Source of the DNA: an uncultured Alphaproteobacteria bacterium
GTDB lineage: Bacteria > Pseudomonadota > Alphaproteobacteria > HIMB59 > GCA-002718135
Direction: 5' to 3'
Length of the DNA stretch: 64,000 nt
Assembly (NCBI GenBank): GCA_902570155.1
Contig: CACFXU010000003.1
Coordinates: 1-64,000, forward strand
The position numbers and the translations under genes are program-made. Each line of letters opens with the position of its first letter. Positions within the stretch are counted from its first letter, which is position 1. Below the pieces are notes generated by a model that was not told the DNA's origin, did not search any database, and saw only the letters and a program-made list of their open reading frames with translations. This document shows, piece after piece, positions 10,241 through 19,847 of this stretch.

Positions 10241-11581
10241 GTGATTATGAAATTTTATAAATATATTTTAAATTTCTTCTTAGCTTCTTTATTTTTTATT
10301 TCCTCGCAATCATTCGCAATTACTGCACAAGATATTGAAAATGCAGATCCTTCAGGTCAAACTGTTGAATTCTGGGTTCAATATTCAGATGAAAGATTAG
10401 ATGCAATGATGGCAAGAGCTGAAAGATTTGAAGCTGAAACAGGAATAAAAGTTAATGTTGTTCACAAAGGGCATTATGGAAAAGTTCAATCTGCTATGAT
10501 GTCTGCTGCAGGAACAAAAGATATAGCAGACGTTGCAAGAGGTTATGGTAACGCTGCTGCAGATATGTACTTAATTGGTGCTTCAATTGATCAAAATATT
10601 TTAGCAAATAGTAAAAAATGGGGTGTTTCTCAAGATGATATAGCAGATTGGGGTGCAAACTGGACTGTTGGCTTTTCACCATATTTTGATGGAAATCCAA
10701 AACTTTTACATGAAGTTGGAAAATCAATAGAGATTCTTTACTACAATGCAGATTGGTTAAAGGAACTAGGTTTAGATGCTCCTAAAACTCCTGCTGATTT
10801 TGCGGAAGCAGCATGTGCTGCGACCAATCAAGATTACAGTGGTAAGATGGGTGAAGACGTTCCAAGTTATGGATATGAAATAGATACTGATGCAAGTAAC
10901 TTTGCAGCATGGGTATTTGCGCATGGAGGTGATGTATTTGACTATGATAATGGTCAGTATATTTACAATGGTCCAAAAGCGATTGAAGCTATGAAATTCA
11001 TTCAAGGAATGGCTAATAAAGGATGCGCAATAGTTGCAAGAGGTAAGTACACTGACCAGCAATATTTAGGACAAGGTTCTGTTTTATTTGCTGCAGGATC
11101 TACTTCTGGTATCACTTATTTCCAGAAAGCCATTGAAGAAGGCTACAATGGTAATTGGGATGTAGCTCCAATATCGTACACGACTAATGAACCAGTGCTT
11201 AACTTATATGGCGGTGGTTTAATTATGGGAAATTCAGGTGATGCTAATAGAATGGTAGCAGCATATCAGTGGATGAAATATATTTCTAATACTGAGAACT
11301 CAGCAGTTTGGTCAACTGAAAGTGGATATGGTTTTGTTAGAACTTCTTCTGCAGATCATCCATTAATTGCTGAAAAAAGAGCTGAATTACCTCAATATGA
11401 TAAATCATTAACAATGGTTCAATACGGAAAAGGTGAACCATCTGTTCCTGGTTATTATTCAGTTAGAGGTGAGGTTGAAAAAGCTTATGCAGCAATCATT
11501 AATGGTGATGATATCATTTCAACATTAAATCAATTAAATGAAGATGCTAATGCAATATTAGCTGATGCAACTGCAGAGTAG
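10241..11581 (+). CDS. Carbohydrate ABC transporter substrate-binding protein
   Basis: Signal peptide followed by VEFWVQYSDERLDAMMARAERFEAETGIKVNVVHKGHY; follows two sugar-type permeases. Confidence 0.9.
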   Translation: MIMKFYKYILNFFLASLFFISSQSFAITAQDIENADPSGQTVEFWVQYSDERLDAMMARAERFEAETGIKVNVVHKGHYGKVQSAMMSAAGTKDIADVARGYGNAAADMYLIGASIDQNILANSKKWGVSQDDIADWGANWTVGFSPYFDGNPKLLHEVGKSIEILYYNADWLKELGLDAPKTPADFAEAACAATNQDYSGKMGEDVPSYGYEIDTDASNFAAWVFAHGGDVFDYDNGQYIYNGPKAIEAMKFIQGMANKGCAIVARGKYTDQQYLGQGSVLFAAGSTSGITYFQKAIEEGYNGNWDVAPISYTTNEPVLNLYGGGLIMGNSGDANRMVAAYQWMKYISNTENSAVWSTESGYGFVRTSSADHPLIAEKRAELPQYDKSLTMVQYGKGEPSVPGYYSVRGEVEKAYAAIINGDDIISTLNQLNEDANAILADATAE

Positions 11582-11602
11582 TTTAATTATTTTACTTTTA
11601 TT

Positions 11603-11629
11603 AAGGGTGGTTTATACCACCCTTTTTTT
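11603..11629 (+). terminator. Rho-independent terminator
   Basis: AAGGGTGGT-TTAT-ACCACCCTT stem followed by a T run. Confidence 0.9.
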
Positions 11630-12190
11630 ATGATAATTGTTTGTTCCCTTAATGATTTACCTAATGTGTGTGAAAGCATACAGCCCAAATATCTTGTATC
11701 AGTAATTGATCCAGGATATGCACCAGAAACACCAAAGGGTGTAAAACATCATTTAAAGTTAGGATTTGACGATATTATTGAAATTAGTAGCAATAATAAA
11801 ATATTTCGATTGAATACTGATGAAATACCACAAATTCTACCTGCTGAAGAACATGTAAATTCAATAGCTAATTTTACTTCTAAATATACTTATGATGAAG
11901 ATATTGTGATTCATTGTTGGTGTGGAGTCTCAAGATCAATGGCAACAGCTACTTATTTACTATGTAGAGAAAACAAAACTAATATTGAAAACACAATTAA
12001 ATATATTCGCAATCTTGCACCACATGCAAACCCAAATAAATTATTGATAAATCACTTTGAAAAGAAATTAGATGTTAGCGATCAAATCTCAAAATCATTT
12101 TTAAAATTCCCTTATACTAAAACATACGATTGTTCTTCAAATTTTGCACCTGTTACTTTATTTGATATAAAAGACATTGAGAAAAACTAA
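11630..12190 (+). CDS. Protein tyrosine phosphatase-like protein
   Basis: CX5R signature IHCWCGVSRSMATATYLL. Confidence 0.8.
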   Translation: MIIVCSLNDLPNVCESIQPKYLVSVIDPGYAPETPKGVKHHLKLGFDDIIEISSNNKIFRLNTDEIPQILPAEEHVNSIANFTSKYTYDEDIVIHCWCGVSRSMATATYLLCRENKTNIENTIKYIRNLAPHANPNKLLINHFEKKLDVSDQISKSFLKFPYTKTYDCSSNFAPVTLFDIKDIEKN

Positions 12191-12705
12191 TGAAAGAATA
12201 CGTTCGAACAATTGCTGATTATCCTGTCGAAGGAATTCAATTTAGAGATATTACAACATTATTGCAAAATGCAGGACACTTTAAACAAGTCATTGATGAC
12301 ATGGTAAAACCATGGCAAAATAAAAAAATAGATGCAGTTTTAAGTATAGAATCACGTGGATTCATTATGGCAGGGGCAATAGCTTATTTTTTAAATGCAG
12401 CATTTGTTCCGTTGAGAAAGCCTCATAAACTTCCATTTGATACTTTCAAAGTCTCCTACGATTTAGAATATGGATCAACTGAAATGCATATTCATACAGA
12501 TGCCTTAGATGGTCATAAAGATTTACTAATTATTGATGATCTTTTAGCAACAGGCGGAACTGCACTTGCGGCAGTAGAATTAATAAATAAGTTCAAGGAT
12601 AAAAATATTGTTGGAGCAGGCTTTATAATAAATTTACCTGAATTAAATGGTGATAAAAAATTAATTGAAAAAGGAATTGAGATACATTCTTTAATGGAGT
12701 TTTAA
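12190..12705 (+). CDS. apt: Adenine phosphoribosyltransferase
   Basis: VEGIQFRDITTLL, SIESRGFIMAGAIAY, PRTase motif LLIIDDLLATGGTALAAVEL. Confidence 0.95.
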   Translation: MKEYVRTIADYPVEGIQFRDITTLLQNAGHFKQVIDDMVKPWQNKKIDAVLSIESRGFIMAGAIAYFLNAAFVPLRKPHKLPFDTFKVSYDLEYGSTEMHIHTDALDGHKDLLIIDDLLATGGTALAAVELINKFKDKNIVGAGFIINLPELNGDKKLIEKGIEIHSLMEF

Positions 12706-13845
12706 ATGAGAAATGCGGTTATTGTGGGTTACAAAAGATCACCCTTCACTTTTGCTCGTAAAGGTGAAATGGCTAATATAAGACCGGAAGACATTCTATC
12801 ACAAACAATAAATCAATTACTTAATGAAATACAAATTAATAAAAATGACATAGAGGACATTATTACCGGTTGTGCGTATCCTGAAGGAGCGCAAGGTAAT
12901 AATATTGCTAAAATTGTTTCTTTCATGACAGATATGCCAGAACATGTAGCAGGTATGACAGTTAACAGATGGTGTGGCTCTTCCATGCAAGCTATTCATG
13001 ATGCAACTGGTGCAATTGCAATTAACTCTGGAGACGTTTTTTTATGTTGCGGTGTAGAAAGTATGACATTTGTACCTATGAATGGTTTAACATACGATCC
13101 TCATCCTCAATTAAATAAAGATAATCCAAATGTATATATGTCCATGGGTATTACAGCTGAAAATGTCGCAAAAAAATTTAATATTTCTCGAAAAGAACAA
13201 CAAGATTTTGCCATTAGCAGCCATTCTAAAGCTAATTTAGCTAGAGAGTCAAATTTGTTCGACAATGAAATTGTTTCTATTACAAATAGTGATGATAAAA
13301 TTAATAAAGATGGTGGAATTCGACCTAATACTTCACATGAAATTTTAGATGGATTAAAACTTGCTTTTGATGAAAATGGAACAGTTACAGCTGGTACAGC
13401 GTCACCATTAACAGATGGAGCATCAGCAGTAATTGTGTGTGAGGAAGAATATGCAAAAAAAAATAATCTAAATATTTTAGCTCGTATCAAGTCTACTGCT
13501 GTAGTTGGTTGTCCACCAGAATTAATGGGCCTTGGTCCAATTAATGCATCTAAAAAAGCTCTTAAAAGAGCTAATTTATCTATTTCCGATATTGATATTG
13601 TGGAACTAAATGAGGCATTTGCTTCTCAATCTTTAGCATGTATTAAAGAATTAAAGATGGACATAAGTAAAGTAAATATACATGGTGGAGCAATAGCATT
13701 AGGCCACCCTTTAGGTGCTACTGGAGCAAGAATTACAGGTAAAGTTGCAACATTATTGCAAAATAACAATAAAAAGTATGGATTAGCGACACAATGTATA
13801 GGTTTAGGTCAAGGTATTGCAACTGTGTTAGAAAATATTAATTAA
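12706..13845 (+). CDS. Acetyl-CoA acyltransferase (thiolase)
   Basis: NRWCGSSMQAIHDA, NIHGGAIALGHPLGATGAR, ATQCIGLGQGIA. Confidence 0.95.
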   Translation: MRNAVIVGYKRSPFTFARKGEMANIRPEDILSQTINQLLNEIQINKNDIEDIITGCAYPEGAQGNNIAKIVSFMTDMPEHVAGMTVNRWCGSSMQAIHDATGAIAINSGDVFLCCGVESMTFVPMNGLTYDPHPQLNKDNPNVYMSMGITAENVAKKFNISRKEQQDFAISSHSKANLARESNLFDNEIVSITNSDDKINKDGGIRPNTSHEILDGLKLAFDENGTVTAGTASPLTDGASAVIVCEEEYAKKNNLNILARIKSTAVVGCPPELMGLGPINASKKALKRANLSISDIDIVELNEAFASQSLACIKELKMDISKVNIHGGAIALGHPLGATGARITGKVATLLQNNNKKYGLATQCIGLGQGIATVLENIN

Positions 13846-13850
13846 ATATC

Positions 13851-15626
13851 ATGCAAATTTATAAAACACCGTTACGTGAGTTTAAATTTCTAATTGAAGA
13901 TTTTTTAAATCTTAAGGAAAGTGAAACATTAAAAAAATTAGATTTAGAAACAAGCGATCTTATGCTTATTATTGAAGAAGCAGCAAAACTATGTGAGGAA
14001 ACCTTACTTCCGCTTAATCAAAGTGGAGATAGTGAAGGATGTTCTTTTAATAATGGAGTTGTAACTGCACCAAAAGGATTTAAAGAAGCTTATAAAACTT
14101 TTTCTGAAAATGGCTGGCAGGGACTCAAAGTAAAAGAAGAATTTGGTGGTCAAAACCTACCTTATATTATGAATATGATTTTAGATGAAATGATAAGCTC
14201 TACTAATATGTCATTTGGTCTTTATCCAGGTCTTACAGCAAATGCAATCGATGCAATTGAAAAGAGTGCTAATGAAGATTTGAAAAATACTTATTTGCCA
14301 AATTTAACTAGTGGTAAGTGGACAGGTACAATGAATTTAACTGAACCTCAATGTGGAACAGATCTTGGATTAAGTAAAACAATGGCAACACCATTAGATG
14401 ATGGAAGTTATAGCATTACTGGTACCAAAATTTTTATTACCTGTGGAGAGCATGATCTAAGTGATAACATTATTCATTTAGTGCTAGCAAGAACACCTAA
14501 TGCGCCTCCTGGTATAAAAGGTATAAGTTTATTCTTGGTTCCTAAATTTTTACCAAATGAAAGTGGTGATTTTGTTGATAGAAATAAAGTTGAATGCGGA
14601 TCAATAGAAAAGAAAATGGGTATTCATGCTAGTCCAACCTGTGTAATGCATTACAATGAAGCTAAGGGCTGGCTAGTAGGCGATCTTAATAAAGGAATGA
14701 GAGCGATGTTTATAATGATGAATGGAGCTCGTTTATTTGTAGGCATACAAGGGTTAGGCTTATCAGAAACTGCTTATCAATCAGCACTTTATTATTCGAA
14801 AGAGCGTTTACAAGGAAAATTATCATCCAGTAATCAAGTTGCTGATCCCATAATTGTTCATCCTGAAATAAGAAAAAATTTATTGTATATAAAATCGATT
14901 AATGAAGCAGTTAGAGGTTTAACTTTATTGGCTGGAAATCACTTTGATAATATTGAAAATTCTTCAGATGATAAAGAAAAGAAATTATCTGAAAATTTTA
15001 TAGCACTTATGACGCCAATTATTAAATCATATGCTTCAGACAAATCTGTAGAAAATACAAATCGTGCTATGCAAATCTATGGCGGTCATGGTTTTATTAC
15101 TGATCATGGAATTGAGCAATTAGTAAGGGATGCGAGAATCACAACAATCTATGAAGGAACAAACGGTATTCAAGCTTTAGATTTGATAGGAAGAAAATTA
15201 CAAACTGATAATGGTGCATTATTTAATGAATTTTTTACTATGATTGATAATTATCATGTTAAAATTTCTAATAATCAAGATATGAAAAAATATATTGATT
15301 TATTTATGCCTTCATATGATTCTTACAAAAGTATTTTTGAATATATTAAATCGTTAAATGATGAAAATGAGATCAATTCCCATGCTGTAGAATTTTTAAA
15401 TTTATCATCTTTGATTTCTCTAGGTTATATTTGGCTACAATATATAGAAATATCATTAGCAAAATTAGAAAAGCAAGATGAAAGTTTTTATAAATCCAAA
15501 ATTGAAACTGGTAACTTCTTTTTAACTAAATTATTAAGTGAAACACAAGTTCTTTGTCAAAATATAAGATCTGGTGGAAAATACTATAATGATTATAAAG
15601 ATAAATATTTTGAAACAGCAATCTAA
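13851..15626 (+). CDS. Acyl-CoA dehydrogenase with C-terminal extension
   Basis: GTMNLTEPQCGTDLGL, ITGTKIFITCGEHD, QIYGGHGFITDHGIEQLVRDARITTIYEGTNGIQALDLIGRKL. Confidence 0.95.
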   Translation: MQIYKTPLREFKFLIEDFLNLKESETLKKLDLETSDLMLIIEEAAKLCEETLLPLNQSGDSEGCSFNNGVVTAPKGFKEAYKTFSENGWQGLKVKEEFGGQNLPYIMNMILDEMISSTNMSFGLYPGLTANAIDAIEKSANEDLKNTYLPNLTSGKWTGTMNLTEPQCGTDLGLSKTMATPLDDGSYSITGTKIFITCGEHDLSDNIIHLVLARTPNAPPGIKGISLFLVPKFLPNESGDFVDRNKVECGSIEKKMGIHASPTCVMHYNEAKGWLVGDLNKGMRAMFIMMNGARLFVGIQGLGLSETAYQSALYYSKERLQGKLSSSNQVADPIIVHPEIRKNLLYIKSINEAVRGLTLLAGNHFDNIENSSDDKEKKLSENFIALMTPIIKSYASDKSVENTNRAMQIYGGHGFITDHGIEQLVRDARITTIYEGTNGIQALDLIGRKLQTDNGALFNEFFTMIDNYHVKISNNQDMKKYIDLFMPSYDSYKSIFEYIKSLNDENEINSHAVEFLNLSSLISLGYIWLQYIEISLAKLEKQDESFYKSKIETGNFFLTKLLSETQVLCQNIRSGGKYYNDYKDKYFETAI

Positions 15627-15931
15627 TGACTATAAAAATTTATAAACCTTCTAAAACTTCCATGCAATCGGGTTTTAAAAAAACTAAATTATGGTTAGCT
15701 GAATATATTTCTGAAGTAGAAAAAGTAAAAGATTCTTTAATGGGGTGGAATAGTTCATTAGACACCAAATCTCAGATTAAACTTTTTTTTGATACGAAAG
15801 AACAAGCTATTGAATGGGCAAAAAAAAATAATTATCAATATTTTGTCGAAGAACCAAAGCAAAGAAAAATTAAACCTAAAAGTTATGCTTCAAATTTCGA
15901 TACAAATAGAAAAGAGCCCTGGACACACTAA
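15626..15931 (+). CDS. ETC complex I subunit (NDUFS4/18 kDa-like)
   Basis: TIKIYKPSKTSMQSG...WLAEY...LMGWNSSLDTKSQIKLFFDTKEQAIEWAKKNNYQY; ends with typical DTNRKEPWTH. Confidence 0.88.
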   Translation: MTIKIYKPSKTSMQSGFKKTKLWLAEYISEVEKVKDSLMGWNSSLDTKSQIKLFFDTKEQAIEWAKKNNYQYFVEEPKQRKIKPKSYASNFDTNRKEPWTH

Positions 15932-15978
15932 GTATAATTTCTTTCTTTATTTTTTAGACTATGATAAATGCAAATTAT

Positions 15979-16054
15979 GCGCCCGTAGCTCAGTGGATAG
16001 AGCAACCGCCTTCTAAGCGGTAGGTCAAATGTTCGAATCATTTCGGGCGCGCCA
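15979..16054 (+). tRNA. tRNA-Arg(TCT), CCA encoded
   Basis: gcgcccg acceptor pairs with cgggcgc; anticodon stem-loop accgc-cttctaa-gcggt. Confidence 0.95.
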
Positions 16055-16074
16055 CATAAATGTAATTATTTATT

Positions 16075-17085
16075 ATGATAAATAATATATTTTCAAAATT
16101 TTTATTAAGATTTATTCTTCTTTTGTTTTGCTCCTTTTTAATTCTGGAAATATTTATTAGAGTTGTTGATGAAAATTGCTATTCATTTTTCCCAGTCTAT
16201 ATTGAAAATGAAATTGAAACATTGCCAAAAAATAAAAATTTTTGTGCGAAATATACTGGTCATCCTAAAGCATTTTATTCAACAGATGATTATGGTCTAA
16301 GAGTAAAAAATAATAAGATTAAAAATAATCAAAACACTTATTTATTAGTCGGAGATAGCCAAGCAATGGGATATGGCATTAATTTTGATGATCATTTTCT
16401 TCATAAATATCTAACTTTTAATAAGAATGCTCATTTAGAAATACTAGCTTCACCAACTTTTAGATTTCAAAGTTTAAATAATTTTAAAAAAGTTAATGAT
16501 GACTTTAACTTTCAAAAATATGAAAAAATATTTTTCTTTCTAAATATATGGGTGGATATTGATAGATTTGTGTTGAGTTGGGATGAAAATTGGAGAATAA
16601 AAAACAAAAAATTTGATATTGAGATTAGTAAATATTTTAGATCATACGAATATATAAAAAAAATTTTAAAATTTTCAAAAAAAAGAAAAGGTCAACCGTA
16701 TAATTTATATTTTAATTTTCTAACTGATGATGAAATAGAATATTTAATATATTCAATAGTAGATCAATATAAATTATTTATTGATACAAATTCAATTAAA
16801 CAATATGAATTTATTATATTACCACCTGCCTGGTATTTTGATAAAAACCAGTTAAAGAAATTTAATTATGGTTTTAAAAATGAAGAATTTTTAAATTTAT
16901 TTAATGATTATGACTACTATTATAATAAAATGAAGAATAATTTAGAAATCCTTTCTAAAAAATTTAAAAAAGATGGGATTGATTATATTTTAATTGATCA
17001 ACTAGATAATCCAGAAACAAGTTTTCTTAAAACTGACTATCATTTAAATGAAAATGGCCATGATGAAGTATTTAAAAAATTTTAG
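16075..17085 (+). CDS. Membrane-anchored SGNH/GDSL hydrolase-like protein
   Basis: N-terminal TM; YLLVGDSQAMGYGIN (GDS block) and C-terminal DYHLNENGHDEV (DxxH block). Confidence 0.7.
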   Translation: MINNIFSKFLLRFILLLFCSFLILEIFIRVVDENCYSFFPVYIENEIETLPKNKNFCAKYTGHPKAFYSTDDYGLRVKNNKIKNNQNTYLLVGDSQAMGYGINFDDHFLHKYLTFNKNAHLEILASPTFRFQSLNNFKKVNDDFNFQKYEKIFFFLNIWVDIDRFVLSWDENWRIKNKKFDIEISKYFRSYEYIKKILKFSKKRKGQPYNLYFNFLTDDEIEYLIYSIVDQYKLFIDTNSIKQYEFIILPPAWYFDKNQLKKFNYGFKNEEFLNLFNDYDYYYNKMKNNLEILSKKFKKDGIDYILIDQLDNPETSFLKTDYHLNENGHDEVFKKF

Positions 17086-17656
17086 ATTATTATTTTTAAT
17101 ATTTTTTGTTTCAAAAACAGTTTTTGCTAATCAAAATGATGTATATTTTATTAATTCAATGGCCAATAGTGTAATTGAAATAGATCAATCTTCACTTAAA
17201 AATTATTTGGATAAAAAAAATTTAAATCTAATTATCTATTCTGACAATATTAATTCGATCTTTGATCAAGCTGATATTTATGAAGAGATTACACAACAAA
17301 ATACAAATAAAAAAATAATCTTTGTTGATAAATATTATTTAGAATCAATATTATTTGAGGCTGATTATTTTTTATTATCTTGTTCTAGAGACCAATTAAT
17401 ATGTAATGAAAAACAAAGAATTACTTATAATCAAATGTTTCATCCTTTAATAAACATTCTTCATGAAAGATTATTAAATTTATATTTTAATTATAATGAT
17501 CAAAATATACTATTAATTTTCAATAATATATCAAATGACACTTTACTTAGAAAATATTTTACAAACAATTCATTTTTATTTAAGGATAATAATTACTGTA
17601 TTGTAGAATCTTCAATTAAAATTGAAAGTTGTATTAATGAATTTGTTCGTAAGTAG
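17048..17656 (+). CDS. Predicted secreted protein of unknown function (true start probably near 17066)
   Basis: Signal peptide MKYLKNFRLLFLIFFVSKTVFA; overlaps neighbours at both ends. Confidence 0.6.
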   Translation: MKMAMMKYLKNFRLLFLIFFVSKTVFANQNDVYFINSMANSVIEIDQSSLKNYLDKKNLNLIIYSDNINSIFDQADIYEEITQQNTNKKIIFVDKYYLESILFEADYFLLSCSRDQLICNEKQRITYNQMFHPLINILHERLLNLYFNYNDQNILLIFNNISNDTLLRKYFTNNSFLFKDNNYCIVESSIKIESCINEFVRK

Positions 17657-19100
17657 ATTAAATCAAGTTTTTATTTTTTTATTTTTTGCGCTTATTTTTA
17701 TTAATGTAAACTTTGCTAAGGCTGACTCCCATGATGAATTAAGTGAAAATTTGAAACAAAGCCTTACAAAAGTTATTAATGAAAATGTTTCTAAAGATTT
17801 ACAAAAAGCAATAGCAAAATATGCAAGTGTAATTTCAAAAAAATTAGCCGAAGATGAAAAAGAAGATGAAAGAAAAAAATTACTAAAATCGACACAGAGA
17901 TTAATTTCTATTGCTACCGGCGAAGCAGATGATTGGGACTCAGCTTTTGATATAATTAGTGAATTAGCAATAATTATAAATATAATTAATCCTTATATTT
18001 TAGATGAAATGAGTAATCAAAATATTCCAAACGATCTTCAAATTAATGCTTGGTTAGCTTTTAGTGATCTAGAAACAGGTTTATATATTTATGATGAAGA
18101 TGTAATAAAAAGATCTCTTAAGGTCATAAGTGAAGCGTTAGTAGCTGATAGTATAACAGAAGATAGTCAAGAAGTAGCAGACAATGAAACTGAAACAGAG
18201 AATGGACAAAATAATAAAAGTAAAAAAGCTAATTACAATGTTGATGATACAAATGAGGTAATAGGTAAAGTGCAAAAAACAGGAAAAAAAGGTTTTTTTC
18301 AAGACGATACACAACTTAAAAAAAGAAACAAAATTTCCACTAATAGTTTATTGGAGTGTAAACAATCTTCAACAGGGTGCCAATTTATATTAGATAAGAA
18401 GACATCTTTTTACTTAAAAAATAATACAAAAATCATTATAAATTCTTATTATGTTGATGCAGATGGTACTCAATTCATCAAAGCCTGTCTTCTTGAAGGA
18501 GGATTTTATTTTAAAACTTTAAGAAAGACTAATTCACAAGTTATCATTAATATAAAAAATGAAGGTGAAAATTATTATGATGCTATAATTTCTCAAGGTA
18601 CTGATGCAAAATTAGGAGTGCTAAAAGAAAATAATAATGTTCTAGATGTGGTTAATGGAGGTGCTACAAATGTTAGTAAATTTAGATTCTTTTCTGAGAA
18701 TGCTGACACGAAACTACAAAATGTTAATATTTCAAATGTTGAAGATGTCCAAAATATGTTTAATACCCCTGTAAATAATATTCTTCCATCTATAACAAAT
18801 GCCTATGGAGATCCTTGTATTAATCCAAATTTTGGCAATATATCTATTAAAGTACAAGAAACAAATACAAGTAAATGTACTCATGCTCATGCTCATGATG
18901 AGAATGAATCGCATGAAGATGATTATGATGAAGGAAAATATGATTTAGGTGAGAATTGTAATGCAGATATAGTAATTCCAGAAATAGTCTGCCCTAAAGG
19001 TTGGACATGTACTTTAGATGGAGATGATCCTAAAAAACCCGATCCTACACCTGGACCTGGACCTAAACCTGATCCAGGAGATGATCATCACTCTGGATAA
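17622..19100 (+). CDS. Large secreted protein of unknown function with His/Asp-rich and Pro/Gly-rich C-terminus
   Basis: Signal peptide near MNLFVSRLNQVFIFLFFALIFINVNFAKA; C-terminus CTHAHAHDENESHEDDYDEG...DPKKPDPTPGPGPKPDPGDDHHSG. Confidence 0.65.
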   Translation: MKVVLMNLFVSRLNQVFIFLFFALIFINVNFAKADSHDELSENLKQSLTKVINENVSKDLQKAIAKYASVISKKLAEDEKEDERKKLLKSTQRLISIATGEADDWDSAFDIISELAIIINIINPYILDEMSNQNIPNDLQINAWLAFSDLETGLYIYDEDVIKRSLKVISEALVADSITEDSQEVADNETETENGQNNKSKKANYNVDDTNEVIGKVQKTGKKGFFQDDTQLKKRNKISTNSLLECKQSSTGCQFILDKKTSFYLKNNTKIIINSYYVDADGTQFIKACLLEGGFYFKTLRKTNSQVIINIKNEGENYYDAIISQGTDAKLGVLKENNNVLDVVNGGATNVSKFRFFSENADTKLQNVNISNVEDVQNMFNTPVNNILPSITNAYGDPCINPNFGNISIKVQETNTSKCTHAHAHDENESHEDDYDEGKYDLGENCNADIVIPEIVCPKGWTCTLDGDDPKKPDPTPGPGPKPDPGDDHHSG

Positions 19101-19115
19101 CATAGCTAAGTTTTT

Positions 19116-19847
19116 ATGGCATCATTTAATTTCAAATCCATATTTAAAAAAATTAATAAAAAAAATAATTCCTTAAATAATCAAGAATCTGATTTCTTGA
19201 ATAATTTTGGTTTAGCTGAATTTGGAAGTGCTTTAGATATGCTTGCAGCTGCTGAATTAACTACAACTAATAAATTAAAAAAAGGGTATTTAAATCACGC
19301 CATAGATGAATTCAGACACGCGCAATTATTTTTTAATCATGCCAAAAATTTAATTAATAATTCTAATAGTAATTCCGCTAATGTTTCTGGTATTGCTGAA
19401 ATTGGTGAAAGAATAAGATATCTAAATTTTATTGGAGAAAAACCAATTTACAGTGAATTAAATGAGCTTGATTTTATCAATTTTGTAATGATATCAGAAG
19501 CTGCAGCAGAGAAATATTTTACAAAACTCTCAAATAATAAAAATTTTAATTCTGAAACAAGAGCTCTATTCTCATTAATAGCTAAAGAGGAGGGTCATCA
19601 TGTTTTATATGCAAAGAAGGAATTAGAAAAGAGACGAAAGCATGGTGTTAAAGGAATATATAAATCTTACCTTTATATTAAATGGTTTCGATTTAAAACT
19701 GATTTACTCTCTAATACGAGAAAAATTTGGACAAAAATTGGAGACTTAATTCTTGCGTTAATATTTTTCATTTTTATTCCAATAAATAAAATATTTTTTA
19801 AAAAAAATTACAAATTTAATACATACGATCCTCGATCTATGATATGA
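19116..19847 (+). CDS. Ferritin-like di-iron protein with C-terminal transmembrane segment
   Basis: Pattern E (AAAELTT), ExxH (DEFRHAQ), E (SEAAAEKY), ExxH (KEEGHHV), followed by ILALIFFIFIPI. Confidence 0.75.
   Translation: MASFNFKSIFKKINKKNNSLNNQESDFLNNFGLAEFGSALDMLAAAELTTTNKLKKGYLNHAIDEFRHAQLFFNHAKNLINNSNSNSANVSGIAEIGERIRYLNFIGEKPIYSELNELDFINFVMISEAAAEKYFTKLSNNKNFNSETRALFSLIAKEEGHHVLYAKKELEKRRKHGVKGIYKSYLYIKWFRFKTDLLSNTRKIWTKIGDLILALIFFIFIPINKIFFKKNYKFNTYDPRSMI

Noticed and set aside
10494-11062. Three minus-strand ORFs inside the sugar-binding protein gene
   Set aside because: Antisense shadows of a clear solute-binding protein; His/Gln/Leu-rich artefact sequence.
15789-16016. 75-aa ORF overlapping the ETC complex I gene and tRNA-Arg
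   Set aside because: Out-of-frame translation that runs into a tRNA (ends CARSSVDRATAF, the classic spurious tRNA translation).
18880-18900. Short repeat catgctcatgctcatgatg
   Set aside because: Encodes the His-rich HAHAHD segment of the secreted protein; not an independent repeat array.
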